From: Acidobacteriota bacterium
GTDB taxonomy: Bacteria; Acidobacteriota; Thermoanaerobaculia; Gp7-AA8
Direction of reading: 5' to 3'
Assembly (NCBI GenBank): GCA_019247495.1
Contig: JAFAOU010000175.1
Coordinates: forward strand, 1-44,887
DNA: 44,887 nt
Of this stretch, positions 7,767 to 14,375 are shown one piece after another. Numbering within the stretch: position 1 is the stretch's first letter; each line of letters starts with the position of its first letter. The translations under genes were made by a program, and so were the position numbers. Under the pieces are notes generated by a model. That model ran no database searches. It worked only from the letters and a program-made list of their open reading frames with translations, and had not been told where the DNA came from.

Positions 7767-8033
7767 ATGCGCACCATTCGCAAAGTCGCTCGCAGCGCCA
7801 CGTCGGGCCGCTTCATCTCCCAACGTGAAGCGCGCCGCTGGCCGCAGTTCACCGTCGTCGAGACGATCAGCTATCCGTCGCCTCGCCGCTTCGGTGGCCG
7901 CCGCCACGCCGCGCGCCACATCACCGAGGAGAACCAGATGGAGCGCGACTTCAAAGCCGGCAAAGACCAGCGCACCGCGGACGCGAGCAACAAGCGCCCG
8001 TCGTCGAAGTTCAAAGCCGGTAAGGACATCTAA
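7767..8033 (+). CDS. Small basic protein with two FKAGKD motifs
   Basis: 88 residues, 9 bases after the previous stop. A basic N-terminal half (many Arg) is followed by DFKAGKDQ at about residues 61-68 and a terminal KFKAGKDI. A second start is plausible: an ATG at 7938 with GAGGAGA at 7926-7932 would give a 31-residue peptide holding just the two motifs. See the finding on the tag. Confidence 0.5.
   Translation: MRTIRKVARSATSGRFISQREARRWPQFTVVETISYPSPRRFGGRRHAARHITEENQMERDFKAGKDQRTADASNKRPSSKFKAGKDI
7938..8033 (+). CDS. Possible nested 31-residue peptide with paired FKAGKD motifs
   Basis: ATG at 7938 in the same frame as the 88-residue ORF, preceded at 7926-7932 by GAGGAGA, a better ribosome site than that of the longer ORF. 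It would begin MERDFKAGKD and end KFKAGKDI. Either this is the true gene or both forms are made. Confidence 0.35.
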   Translation: MERDFKAGKDQRTADASNKRPSSKFKAGKDI

Positions 8034-8094
8034 CCATCCACGCAGTTGACCGGTGGGGCGCGCGCTTCGCGCGCTCCACCACTTGGGAGGGAAC

Positions 8095-8754
8095 ATGAAC
8101 ATCACCAACTACCCGCTCAAACGCGGCCAGTGGTTCGCGGACATCACCGACAAAAAGTTCGTCGTCTGGCACGGCACGGCCGGCCGCACGATGCACACGC
8201 CCGTCTCCGGTCGTCCCGGCAAAGCAACCACGTCGATCGACGGCTGGAACAACAACGCCGATCGCGTCGGCGCTCCGTGGCTCGTCGATCGCGATGGCAC
8301 GATCTACAAGACCTTCGATGACGCCGGCTGGATTTTTCATCTCGGCATCAAAGGCACGAACGGCCGCTACGACAAATCATCCGTCGCGATCGAATTCGCA
8401 AACGAGCTCGCGCTGGACCTCGACGGCGATCGCCTCTACGCCTTCGGAATGAACACGCCGAACACGATCTACAACGGCCCGCACATCAGCTATGACTGGC
8501 GCGGATTCCACCACTTCGCACAACTCGATGAGCCGCAGGTCGATGCCGGGATCGCGCTCACGCTCGACATCTGCCAGCGGCACGGCATCGACCCCGTTTT
8601 CTACTACCCCTCGACGACGTTCGACTTCCCGCGCTGCTTCCAAGTCGCGACGATCATCTGTCACTCCAACTGCCGCGCGGACAAGCTCGATCTCTGCCTG
8701 CCGGAGTGGGTCTACGAGAAGATTCAAGCCGCGGGAATCCGCCTGCAATCATGA
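8095..8754 (+). CDS. N-acetylmuramoyl-L-alanine amidase (Amidase_2/PGRP fold)
   Basis: 219 residues from the ATG at 8095 with GGGAGGGA upstream. The Amidase_2 pattern is visible: first zinc ligand in VVWHGTAG (H26), the strand GAPWLVDRDGTIYK, the WIFHLG histidine, SVAIEFANE, and a C-terminal CHSNCRADKLD block supplying the last ligand. The family cleaves the bond between MurNAc and L-Ala of peptidoglycan. No signal peptide is present, so it either acts on invading or target cells after export by another route, or is released on lysis, as phage endolysins are. Gene order links it with the M4 protease and the FKAGKD proteins. Confidence 0.85.
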   Translation: MNITNYPLKRGQWFADITDKKFVVWHGTAGRTMHTPVSGRPGKATTSIDGWNNNADRVGAPWLVDRDGTIYKTFDDAGWIFHLGIKGTNGRYDKSSVAIEFANELALDLDGDRLYAFGMNTPNTIYNGPHISYDWRGFHHFAQLDEPQVDAGIALTLDICQRHGIDPVFYYPSTTFDFPRCFQVATIICHSNCRADKLDLCLPEWVYEKIQAAGIRLQS

Positions 8755-8766
8755 AGGAGACGCATC

Positions 8767-8910
8767 ATGGACGAAATCCTGTGGCTTCTCGAGCAGGCAA
8801 TGCGCGACCTTCAGGCGGCACGCCGCCGCGCCGGCAGCAAGAAGGTCCGCGCGCATCTCCGCGTCGCAATCGCGCGCATCAATCAGGTCTATCACTACCT
8901 CACCACGTAA
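8767..8910 (+). CDS. 47-residue helical protein
   Basis: ATG at 8767 preceded by GAAGGAGA, 12 bases after the amidase stop, ending at TAA 8908-8910. The product is a single amphipathic helix region rich in Arg, Ala and Leu with no cysteines. Good ribosome site and position make it likely to be real and co-translated. Function unknown; a holin role is unlikely since there is no membrane segment. Confidence 0.55.
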   Translation: MDEILWLLEQAMRDLQAARRRAGSKKVRAHLRVAIARINQVYHYLTT

Positions 8911-8964
8911 CGGAGCGGGGAGCTGCGTGGCTACGTCCGCGGCTCCCTTCTCACCGCCAGCCGG

Positions 8965-9396
8965 CTACGTCGCGACGTGCTCCGCGTTTGCGATAGCCGG
9001 CCGGGGCGCGCGGCGCAGTTGCTCGGGAACGCGCGGCGAGCAGCACGACCGGGCGAGCGCGGCGCGATCGCGTTGCAGTTCGCGATCCTCTTTGAATGTC
9101 GCCATCACTGCGTCGAATGCCGCTCGAACGGTTGGATGCTCTGGCGGCGCGATCGAGTAGCTGATCCACTTCCCATCACGCGACGTGTTCACCAGTCCCG
9201 CGCTCCGCAGGTAGGCGAGGTGCCGCGAGATTTTCGGTTGCGGCTCGTCGAGCACTTCGACGAAGAAGCAGACGCAGACTTCGCCGTCTGCCATCAGGTT
9301 CAGCAAGCGCAGCCGCGTCCGGTCGCCGAGCGCCTGAAACAGCGCTTCCAGCTCCTCAGCGGTCGTTTTCGACTTCGTCACGCGAGAATTTGTCAT
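8965..9396 (-). CDS. arsR: ArsR-family arsenic-responsive repressor (first copy)
   Basis: 143 residues from the ATG at 9396, chosen because it lies downstream of the operator and promoter elements; an upstream ATG at 9441 would place them in the coding region. Winged helix of the ArsR/SmtB family: LGDRTRLRLLNLM, then GEVCVCFFVEVL with the CxC pair that binds As(III) in ArsR, and the recognition helix QPKISRHLAYLRSAGLV. A C-terminal Cys-Cys pair may add ligands. It is divergent from arsI across a shared promoter, which gives simple derepression by arsenite. Confidence 0.88.
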   Translation of the reverse strand: MTNSRVTKSKTTAEELEALFQALGDRTRLRLLNLMADGEVCVCFFVEVLDEPQPKISRHLAYLRSAGLVNTSRDGKWISYSIAPPEHPTVRAAFDAVMATFKEDRELQRDRAALARSCCSPRVPEQLRRAPRPAIANAEHVAT

Positions 9397-9403
9397 ATTC
9401 GCC

Positions 9404-9457
9404 TTGACAGATGTAATGAGTGGCACTATCTTCCGGTTCACATTCGCCGTAACGAAT
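9404..9457 (+). promoter_or_regulatory. arsI promoter and ArsR operator
   Basis: TTGACA (9404-9409), a 17-base spacer, TATCTT (9427-9432), then an inverted repeat ATTCGCCGTAACGAAT (9442-9457). The same 16-bp palindrome type appears before arsR2 at 11124-11139, so both sites probably bind ArsR. Confidence 0.65.
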
Positions 9458-9471
9458 ATGAGGAGATGATC

Positions 9472-9996
9472 ATGCCATCAGAGGTTCAAGTTCTCAAGGC
9501 CCACGTTTCAATCAACGTCCGCAAGGTCGAGCGCAGCATCGACTTCTACCGCAAGATGCTCGGTATCGAGCCGTCGAAGGTCCGCACCGGCTACGCGAAG
9601 TTCGACGTGCAGAATCCGCCGCTGAATCTCGCGCTCAACGAGGTGCCGAGTCTCGCGGACGCCGGCGCGCTCTCGCATCTCGGGCTGCAGGTGAGTTCGA
9701 CCGATGACGTGCTCGCGTTCCGCACTCGGTGGGCCGAAGCGGGCCTCATCACCCGCGACGAGATGCAGACCGACTGCTGCTATGCCACGCAGGACAAAAC
9801 GTGGGTACACGATCCCGACGGCAACGAGTGGGAGGCGTTCGTGGTCCTGCACGACAACCTGCCCGAGGTGAAGCTCGCTGCGGCGTGCTGCGGAGGACCG
9901 GCGCCGAAAGCCGTGGATGCGTGCTGCGTGAAAGACGCCGACGCAAAGACGGCGGGCAAGTCCGGTTGCGGTTGCAGCAGCGCCGCGAGTGCGTAA
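9472..9996 (+). CDS. arsI: ArsI/CadI-type glyoxalase-fold protein (C-As lyase family)
   Basis: 174 residues from the ATG at 9472 (AGGAG at 9461-9465; an ATG at 9466 is too close). Vicinal-oxygen-chelate fold: an N-terminal metal histidine in LKAHVSINV, a second in SHLGLQV, and the glutamate of GNEWEAF. The DCCYATQDK loop carries the adjacent cysteines that bind the organoarsenical in ArsI, which splits the carbon-arsenic bond of trivalent methyl or aromatic arsenicals using iron and O2. The closely related name CadI (cadmium-induced) is used for similar proteins. The C-terminal 40 residues are rich in Cys pairs and may bind metal. Arsenic neighbours favour ArsI. Confidence 0.85.
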   Translation: MPSEVQVLKAHVSINVRKVERSIDFYRKMLGIEPSKVRTGYAKFDVQNPPLNLALNEVPSLADAGALSHLGLQVSSTDDVLAFRTRWAEAGLITRDEMQTDCCYATQDKTWVHDPDGNEWEAFVVLHDNLPEVKLAAACCGGPAPKAVDACCVKDADAKTAGKSGCGCSSAASA

Positions 9997-10025
9997 TTGC
10001 GCGCGTGCTCCGTTCCGGGCCATCG

Positions 10026-10448
10026 TCAGCTTCGCGCGGCGATGGTCTGGAACATCCGCAGACGGTTCTGGATCGCGTCTCGAATCTGCGCGAACACTCG
10101 AAGCTTCTGTTCGTCCGTTCCCGTCGCCGCGCTCGGGTCATCGAAGCTCCAATGAATCCGCTCCGTCGAGCCGGGGAAGATCGGGCAACTTTCGTTCGCA
10201 CGATCGCAGACCGTGATGACGTAATCGAACTGCTGCCCGGTGAACTCGCCGAGCGTCTTCGATCGATGCTTGCTGATGTCGATTCCGATCTCGCGCATGG
10301 CCTCGGTCGCGAGCGGATGCACACGCGTCTCTTCGGTGCCCGCACTGAACACCTCGAATTGATCGCCGCCCATCTTGCGCAGTAGCCCTTCGGCCATCTG
10401 ACTGCGGGCGGAGTTGTGCGTGCAGAGGAACAGGACGCGTTTCTTCAT
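10026..10448 (-). CDS. arsC: Arsenate reductase, thioredoxin-coupled (low-molecular-weight phosphatase fold)
   Basis: 140 residues. The P-loop LFLCTHNSARS has the catalytic C9 and R15, and the redox pair C81 and C88 lies in VCDRANESCP, matching the three-cysteine mechanism of the plasmid pI258 ArsC type, which reduces arsenate to arsenite with thioredoxin. Start ATG at 10448-10446. It lies 2 bases downstream of the aquaglyceroporin gene on the same strand, so arsenite made here can leave through that channel. Confidence 0.92.
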   Translation of the reverse strand: MKKRVLFLCTHNSARSQMAEGLLRKMGGDQFEVFSAGTEETRVHPLATEAMREIGIDISKHRSKTLGEFTGQQFDYVITVCDRANESCPIFPGSTERIHWSFDDPSAATGTDEQKLRVFAQIRDAIQNRLRMFQTIAARS

Positions 10449-10450
10449 GC

Positions 10451-11113
10451 TCACCTCAATGCGTGTTCGTCGTTGGCGTTGCCGATCCAGCGGAAGAGAA
10501 GCGTTGCCGCGAGCGCGCCGAGGAGTTGCGCGATGATGAAGCCCGGAATGCCGGCCGGCTCGATGCCCGAGAACGTATCGGTCAGGCCGCGTGCGATCGT
10601 CACCGCTGGATTCGCGAAGCTCGTGCTGGAGGTGAACCAATACGCCGCGGTGATGTAGGCCGCGACGGTCAGCGGGACGACCGCCGCGCGTTTGCCGGTT
10701 CCGTGGATGACGACGAGCAGTCCGAACGTCGCGAGGAATTCGCTGAACAGCTGCGCGAACCCGACGCGCGAGTGATGCGACACGACGAGCAGCGGATGCT
10801 CGAACATCACGTGCGCCGCTACGACTCCGGCGATCGCGCCGACCAGCTGCGCCACGATGTAGCCGGGAACGCGTCGCCACGGAAAGCCACCTTCCAGCGC
10901 CGCCGCGAGCGACACGGCCGGATTGAAGTGCGCACCGGAGATCGGCGCGAACGTGAAGATCAGCGTCACGAGCACCGCGCCTGTGGCGATGCTGTTCGCG
11001 AGCAGCGCGAGCGCCACATTTCCGCCAGACAGTCGCTCGCCCATGATCCCGGAGCCGACGACGGCGGCGACGAGGAGTGCGCTCCCGATTCCTTCGCTGA
11101 CGATCGCCCGCAT
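10451..11113 (-). CDS. aqpS: Arsenic-associated aquaglyceroporin (MIP family)
   Basis: 220 residues with six hydrophobic segments and both MIP pore motifs, HFNPAVS (near residue 63) and FANPAVT (near 168). In Sinorhizobium meliloti, AqpS together with ArsC replaces an active arsenite pump: arsenate is reduced and arsenite flows out down its gradient. The tight aqpS-arsC pair here, with no arsB or acr3 nearby, fits that scheme. Divergent from arsR2, with the operator in between. Confidence 0.88.
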   Translation of the reverse strand: MRAIVSEGIGSALLVAAVVGSGIMGERLSGGNVALALLANSIATGAVLVTLIFTFAPISGAHFNPAVSLAAALEGGFPWRRVPGYIVAQLVGAIAGVVAAHVMFEHPLLVVSHHSRVGFAQLFSEFLATFGLLVVIHGTGKRAAVVPLTVAAYITAAYWFTSSTSFANPAVTIARGLTDTFSGIEPAGIPGFIIAQLLGALAATLLFRWIGNANDEHALR

Positions 11114-11166
11114 GCGCGGCGCATATTCGCATAAGCGGATACAGTTCGCACCTATAATCGCCAGCG
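11114..11166. promoter_or_regulatory. Divergent aqpS/arsR2 control region
   Basis: Contains the imperfect palindrome ATTCGCATAAGCGGAT (11124-11139), same length and ends as the one before arsI. On the plus strand TATAAT (11152-11157) lies only 9 bases before the arsR2 ATG, so that mRNA would be almost leaderless. Confidence 0.6.
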
Positions 11167-11556
11167 ATGGCGGCTCGTGCGGCGTCGCAAGCGATCAGCG
11201 ACAAGTTCGCGGCATTCTCCGATCCGACGCGCCTGCGCATCCTTCATCTGCTGCGCGAAGGGGAGATGTGCGTCGGCGATCTCGTAACGATCCTCGACAT
11301 GCCGCAGCCGACGATCTCGCGGCACCTCGCATATCTCCGGCGCTCCGCGCTCGTCACGACTCGGAAGAGCAGCCTGTGGACGTACTACTCGCTCGCGGCT
11401 GCGAAGTCGGAGCTCCACCGCAAGCTGCTCGACTGCCTGACCGCGTGCTTCGCCGATGTGCCGGACCTGAAGAAAGACGCGACGCGTGCGACGAAACTGA
11501 AGAAGGCGGGAGGCTGCTGCGAGCCCGAGCCCGTTGCGCGGAAGGCGCGTCGATAG
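11167..11556 (+). CDS. arsR: ArsR-family repressor (second copy)
   Basis: 129 residues, winged helix: AFSDPTRLRILHLLREG, then EMCVGDLVTILDMPQPTISRHLA, and the wing. Only one cysteine remains at the classical CxC position; other cysteines are at CLTACF and a CC pair near the end, so the inducer site may differ from that of the first ArsR. No ribosome site is seen; the TATAAT 9 bases upstream suggests leaderless translation. Divergent from the aqpS-arsC pair. Confidence 0.85.
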   Translation: MAARAASQAISDKFAAFSDPTRLRILHLLREGEMCVGDLVTILDMPQPTISRHLAYLRRSALVTTRKSSLWTYYSLAAAKSELHRKLLDCLTACFADVPDLKKDATRATKLKKAGGCCEPEPVARKARR

Positions 11557-11698
11557 CGCTGCGACGACGCGGAGTTAACCGGTCGGCCCATCGATGTTTG
11601 GCCGGATGCACACGCGGCCAGCGCTTATCACAGTCTTGGCCAGTGCCTTCCTGGGCCTTTCAACAGACACTTGTTTCTGCATTCATGATCTGCGAAAC

Positions 11699-11717
11699 TT
11701 GCAGCCGTTGGCTGCAA
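11699..11717. promoter_or_regulatory. Perfect palindrome upstream of the DGQHR operon
   Basis: TTGCAGCCGTTGGCTGCAA: 8-bp perfect arms around GTT, 17 bases before the GTG at 11735. A likely operator. DndB, a DGQHR-family protein, represses its own operon, which makes autoregulation by one of the DGQHR proteins reasonable. Confidence 0.55.
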
Positions 11718-11734
11718 ATTTAGCGCCTCCGCGA

Positions 11735-12766
11735 GTGCGGAAAACTACGAAGGTCACGCTTCAGGGCGCCCTCGGTGCGTCGGCGGAGAGAGCCGTTTTT
11801 CTCGGCTTCGCGCCCGCGCGCGTGCTTGCTGCAGTGAGCTATGCCGACATCCTCGATGAAGAGACGCAACGCGGGTATCAGCGTCGTCCCAACCCCCAGC
11901 ACAGCCTCGATTTCCGCCACTATATCCAACGACCCGGCAGCACAACCATTCCTCTCACGTTCAACGCCCGCCCCCGGGAAGATGACGCTTGGAAGATCGT
12001 GAAACACCGCGGCGGCGCCTCGCTCGAACTGCGGATGGACGCCGGGAAACTCTTGACTCAGGTGGACTGCCAGCACCGTCTCGGCCACCTTAGCGATCTC
12101 GACATCTCATTGCCGTTCATGTGCTTCCTCGGTCTCTCCGATCGTGAGGAGATGGAGATCTTCAACACCATCAATAGCAAGGCAAAGGGCCTGAGCACGA
12201 GCCTTCTCGACTTTCACGCCGCGACTCTTGCGGCGAACCTCGCGGAAGAGCGACCGGAACTCTTCATCGCGTTCCATCTGCACAACGACACCGACTCGCC
12301 GTGGTACCGGGAGCTAGACCTAGGCGGCTCTGCCACATCGGGAATGCATCGGCGCGCGTCGCTTCGAACGATGCAGAAGGCAATTCGCCGGTTCCTCAAC
12401 CAGACCCGGATACTCCAAACCGAGTCGCCGGAGAGTGTCGCCCGCCTCGTGCTCGCGTTCTGGGCTGCCGTCGCGCAGGTTCTGTCGGATGCCTGGGCGA
12501 AACCTAGGAAACACCTGCTGAACAAGGGTGTCGGTGTCTACGCCCTCATGGCGCTCGCAGGCGACCTGTACATCGAGCATCCACGCGCTCAGGAGTGGGA
12601 CCGGCGACATTTCGTGTCCGTCCTCTCCGATTTTCTGCCGCAGCTCGATTGGAGCGCAACCGGCGACTTGCAGGGTCTCGGGGGGGAGGGTGGCGCGAAG
12701 CAAGCGGTCGTTATTCTCCGAAAAAGTCGCAAGCAAAAACCGTTGAAGGTGGTTCACCGTGGCTAA
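11735..12766 (+). CDS. DGQHR-domain (DndB-like) protein, DCQHR variant
   Basis: 343 residues if started at the GTG at 11735. The frame is open back to an ATG at 11594, but the extra 47 residues are unlike the family and would cover the palindrome at 11699. The N-terminal part reads GFAPARVLAAVSYADILDE, typical of DndB relatives; the signature motif is D111-C-Q-H-R115 with Cys in place of Gly, followed by EIFNTINSKAKGLSTSLLD, which matches the F-x-x-x-N stretch of the family. DndB is the regulator of DNA phosphorothioation and its relatives occur in several defence loci. Overlaps the next gene by 8 bases. Confidence 0.75.
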   Translation: MRKTTKVTLQGALGASAERAVFLGFAPARVLAAVSYADILDEETQRGYQRRPNPQHSLDFRHYIQRPGSTTIPLTFNARPREDDAWKIVKHRGGASLELRMDAGKLLTQVDCQHRLGHLSDLDISLPFMCFLGLSDREEMEIFNTINSKAKGLSTSLLDFHAATLAANLAEERPELFIAFHLHNDTDSPWYRELDLGGSATSGMHRRASLRTMQKAIRRFLNQTRILQTESPESVARLVLAFWAAVAQVLSDAWAKPRKHLLNKGVGVYALMALAGDLYIEHPRAQEWDRRHFVSVLSDFLPQLDWSATGDLQGLGGEGGAKQAVVILRKSRKQKPLKVVHRG

Positions 12767-14375
12767 CAAGAACATCCTCCTCATCGAGCCGGGATACCGG
12801 AACAAATACCCCCCGCTCGGGCTGATGAAGATTGCGCAGTACCACGGGCCGCGCGGCAAGGGAGACCACGTCCGCTTCATCAAGGGCGAAGACCGCTCCG
12901 TCCTCTCGACGGCTTGGGATCGCATCTACGTGACGACACTCTTCTCATTCGAGTTCGCACGAATCGCCCAGAGCATCGACTTCGCGTTGAAGGTTGCGAA
13001 CGGGCACGCCGACCGCGTGTTCGTCGGAGGCATCGCAGCCTCGCTCATGCACGAACTTTTCGTCGCTGAGCCGAGGTGGAGGGGCATTCGGTTCATCGCC
13101 GGACTCCTTGCGGATTCACCGGCCACATCCCTCCAACTCGATGACTACTCAGAGGAGCTCTACTCCGACGACCGGCACGGGACCGCGATTGAAGACCTCA
13201 TCCCCGACTACAGCATCCTCGACCAGATCGACTACAAGTACCCGGTCCGGGACGCGTACTTCGCTTACGCATCCCGAGGTTGTATTCGAAAGTGTTCCTT
13301 CTGCGGAGTCCCGAAGCTCGAGGGCGCACAGCGTGATACAGAATCCTTGACTGCGATTGTCCAAGGAATCGATGCACTTTACGGCGTGAAAAAAGACCTC
13401 GTGCTGATGGACAACAATGTGGTGGCGTCTCCTCGCTTCCAAGAACTCATCGCGGAAATCCGCGATCTCGGCTTTCTACCCGGGGCGAAGCTAAGCAGGA
13501 CGGGTCGCGTTCCAGTACAGCGCCGCGTCGACTTTAACCAAGGAGTTGACGCTCGCATCCTATGCAAATCACCGATGTACCTCCGAGAACTGTCGTCCAT
13601 CTGCATCAAGCCGCTTCGGATTGCATTCGATCATCTGGGTTTGAAAGGGCCTTACGAGAAGGCGATCCGCTACGCTCACGAGTTTGAGCTGACTGAGTTG
13701 TCGAACTACATGCTCTACAACTTCCACGACACTCCTACCGACCTCTTCGAGCGCATGCGGCTGAACGTCACCCTCAACGAAGAACTGGGAATTAGGATTT
13801 GGTCGTTCCCAATGCGGTACCAACCTACGAACCTCCCGAACCGCTCCCATGTTGGCGAGAATTGGACCCGGTATCAACTGCGCTCGCTGCAGCTCATCCT
13901 GCAGGCGACGCACGGAATCGTGAGCGGGGAACCGGACTTCTTCAAACGCGCGTTCGGTGACACGCCTGACCAGTTCCAAGCGATCCTGCTGCGCCCCCAT
14001 CACTTCATCTTCAACCGCGACTGGTACGAGCATCTCGGCGGTGAGACGGAGTTTGCCGAGTTCGAACGGCACTTCAAGAAACTATCCGCCAACGATCGCG
14101 CTGAACTGGTAACACTTCTGTCATCCACGAATCCGAGGGACTTCAAGGGCCTGCACAAGAAGACGACGAACTCGCTTGTGAAACGCATGCTCCCGTTTTA
14201 TCTCCCGATCGCTAAAGATGCGGAGGCTGCGATCTGGCGACAGCAGCGCGCACTCTCTACGCCGGCGGTGGTGGATGAGGAACGGGTGGAGGATGCGGGC
14301 CTCGATGACTTCGATGATGAACCGGTGGCTCCGGTGAGCATGCCGGCGGCCCGGAAGCGGCAGGTCGCAGGGTGA
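12759..14375 (+). CDS. Radical SAM protein with B12-binding-like N-terminal domain
   Basis: 538 residues from a GTG inside the end of the preceding gene. Residues 1-150 have the Rossmann-like pattern of cobalamin-binding radical SAM enzymes (ILLIEPGYRNKYPPLGLMKI). The [4Fe-4S] motif is C175-x3-C179-x2-C182 in RGCIRKCSFCG. The middle part has the usual TIM-barrel features including a QGVDAR motif. The C-terminal 150 residues are specific to this subfamily, ending in an acidic then basic tail. Methyltransfer, methylthiolation or another radical chemistry on nucleic acid is conceivable from context; the substrate is unknown. Its stop overlaps the next start by 4 bases. Confidence 0.8.
   Translation: MANKNILLIEPGYRNKYPPLGLMKIAQYHGPRGKGDHVRFIKGEDRSVLSTAWDRIYVTTLFSFEFARIAQSIDFALKVANGHADRVFVGGIAASLMHELFVAEPRWRGIRFIAGLLADSPATSLQLDDYSEELYSDDRHGTAIEDLIPDYSILDQIDYKYPVRDAYFAYASRGCIRKCSFCGVPKLEGAQRDTESLTAIVQGIDALYGVKKDLVLMDNNVVASPRFQELIAEIRDLGFLPGAKLSRTGRVPVQRRVDFNQGVDARILCKSPMYLRELSSICIKPLRIAFDHLGLKGPYEKAIRYAHEFELTELSNYMLYNFHDTPTDLFERMRLNVTLNEELGIRIWSFPMRYQPTNLPNRSHVGENWTRYQLRSLQLILQATHGIVSGEPDFFKRAFGDTPDQFQAILLRPHHFIFNRDWYEHLGGETEFAEFERHFKKLSANDRAELVTLLSSTNPRDFKGLHKKTTNSLVKRMLPFYLPIAKDAEAAIWRQQRALSTPAVVDEERVEDAGLDDFDDEPVAPVSMPAARKRQVAG

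Noticed and set aside
11594..11734. N-terminal extension of the first DGQHR protein as a signal peptide
   Set aside because: It looks hydrophobic, but the protein family is cytoplasmic and the stretch contains the palindromic operator, so a downstream start is preferred.
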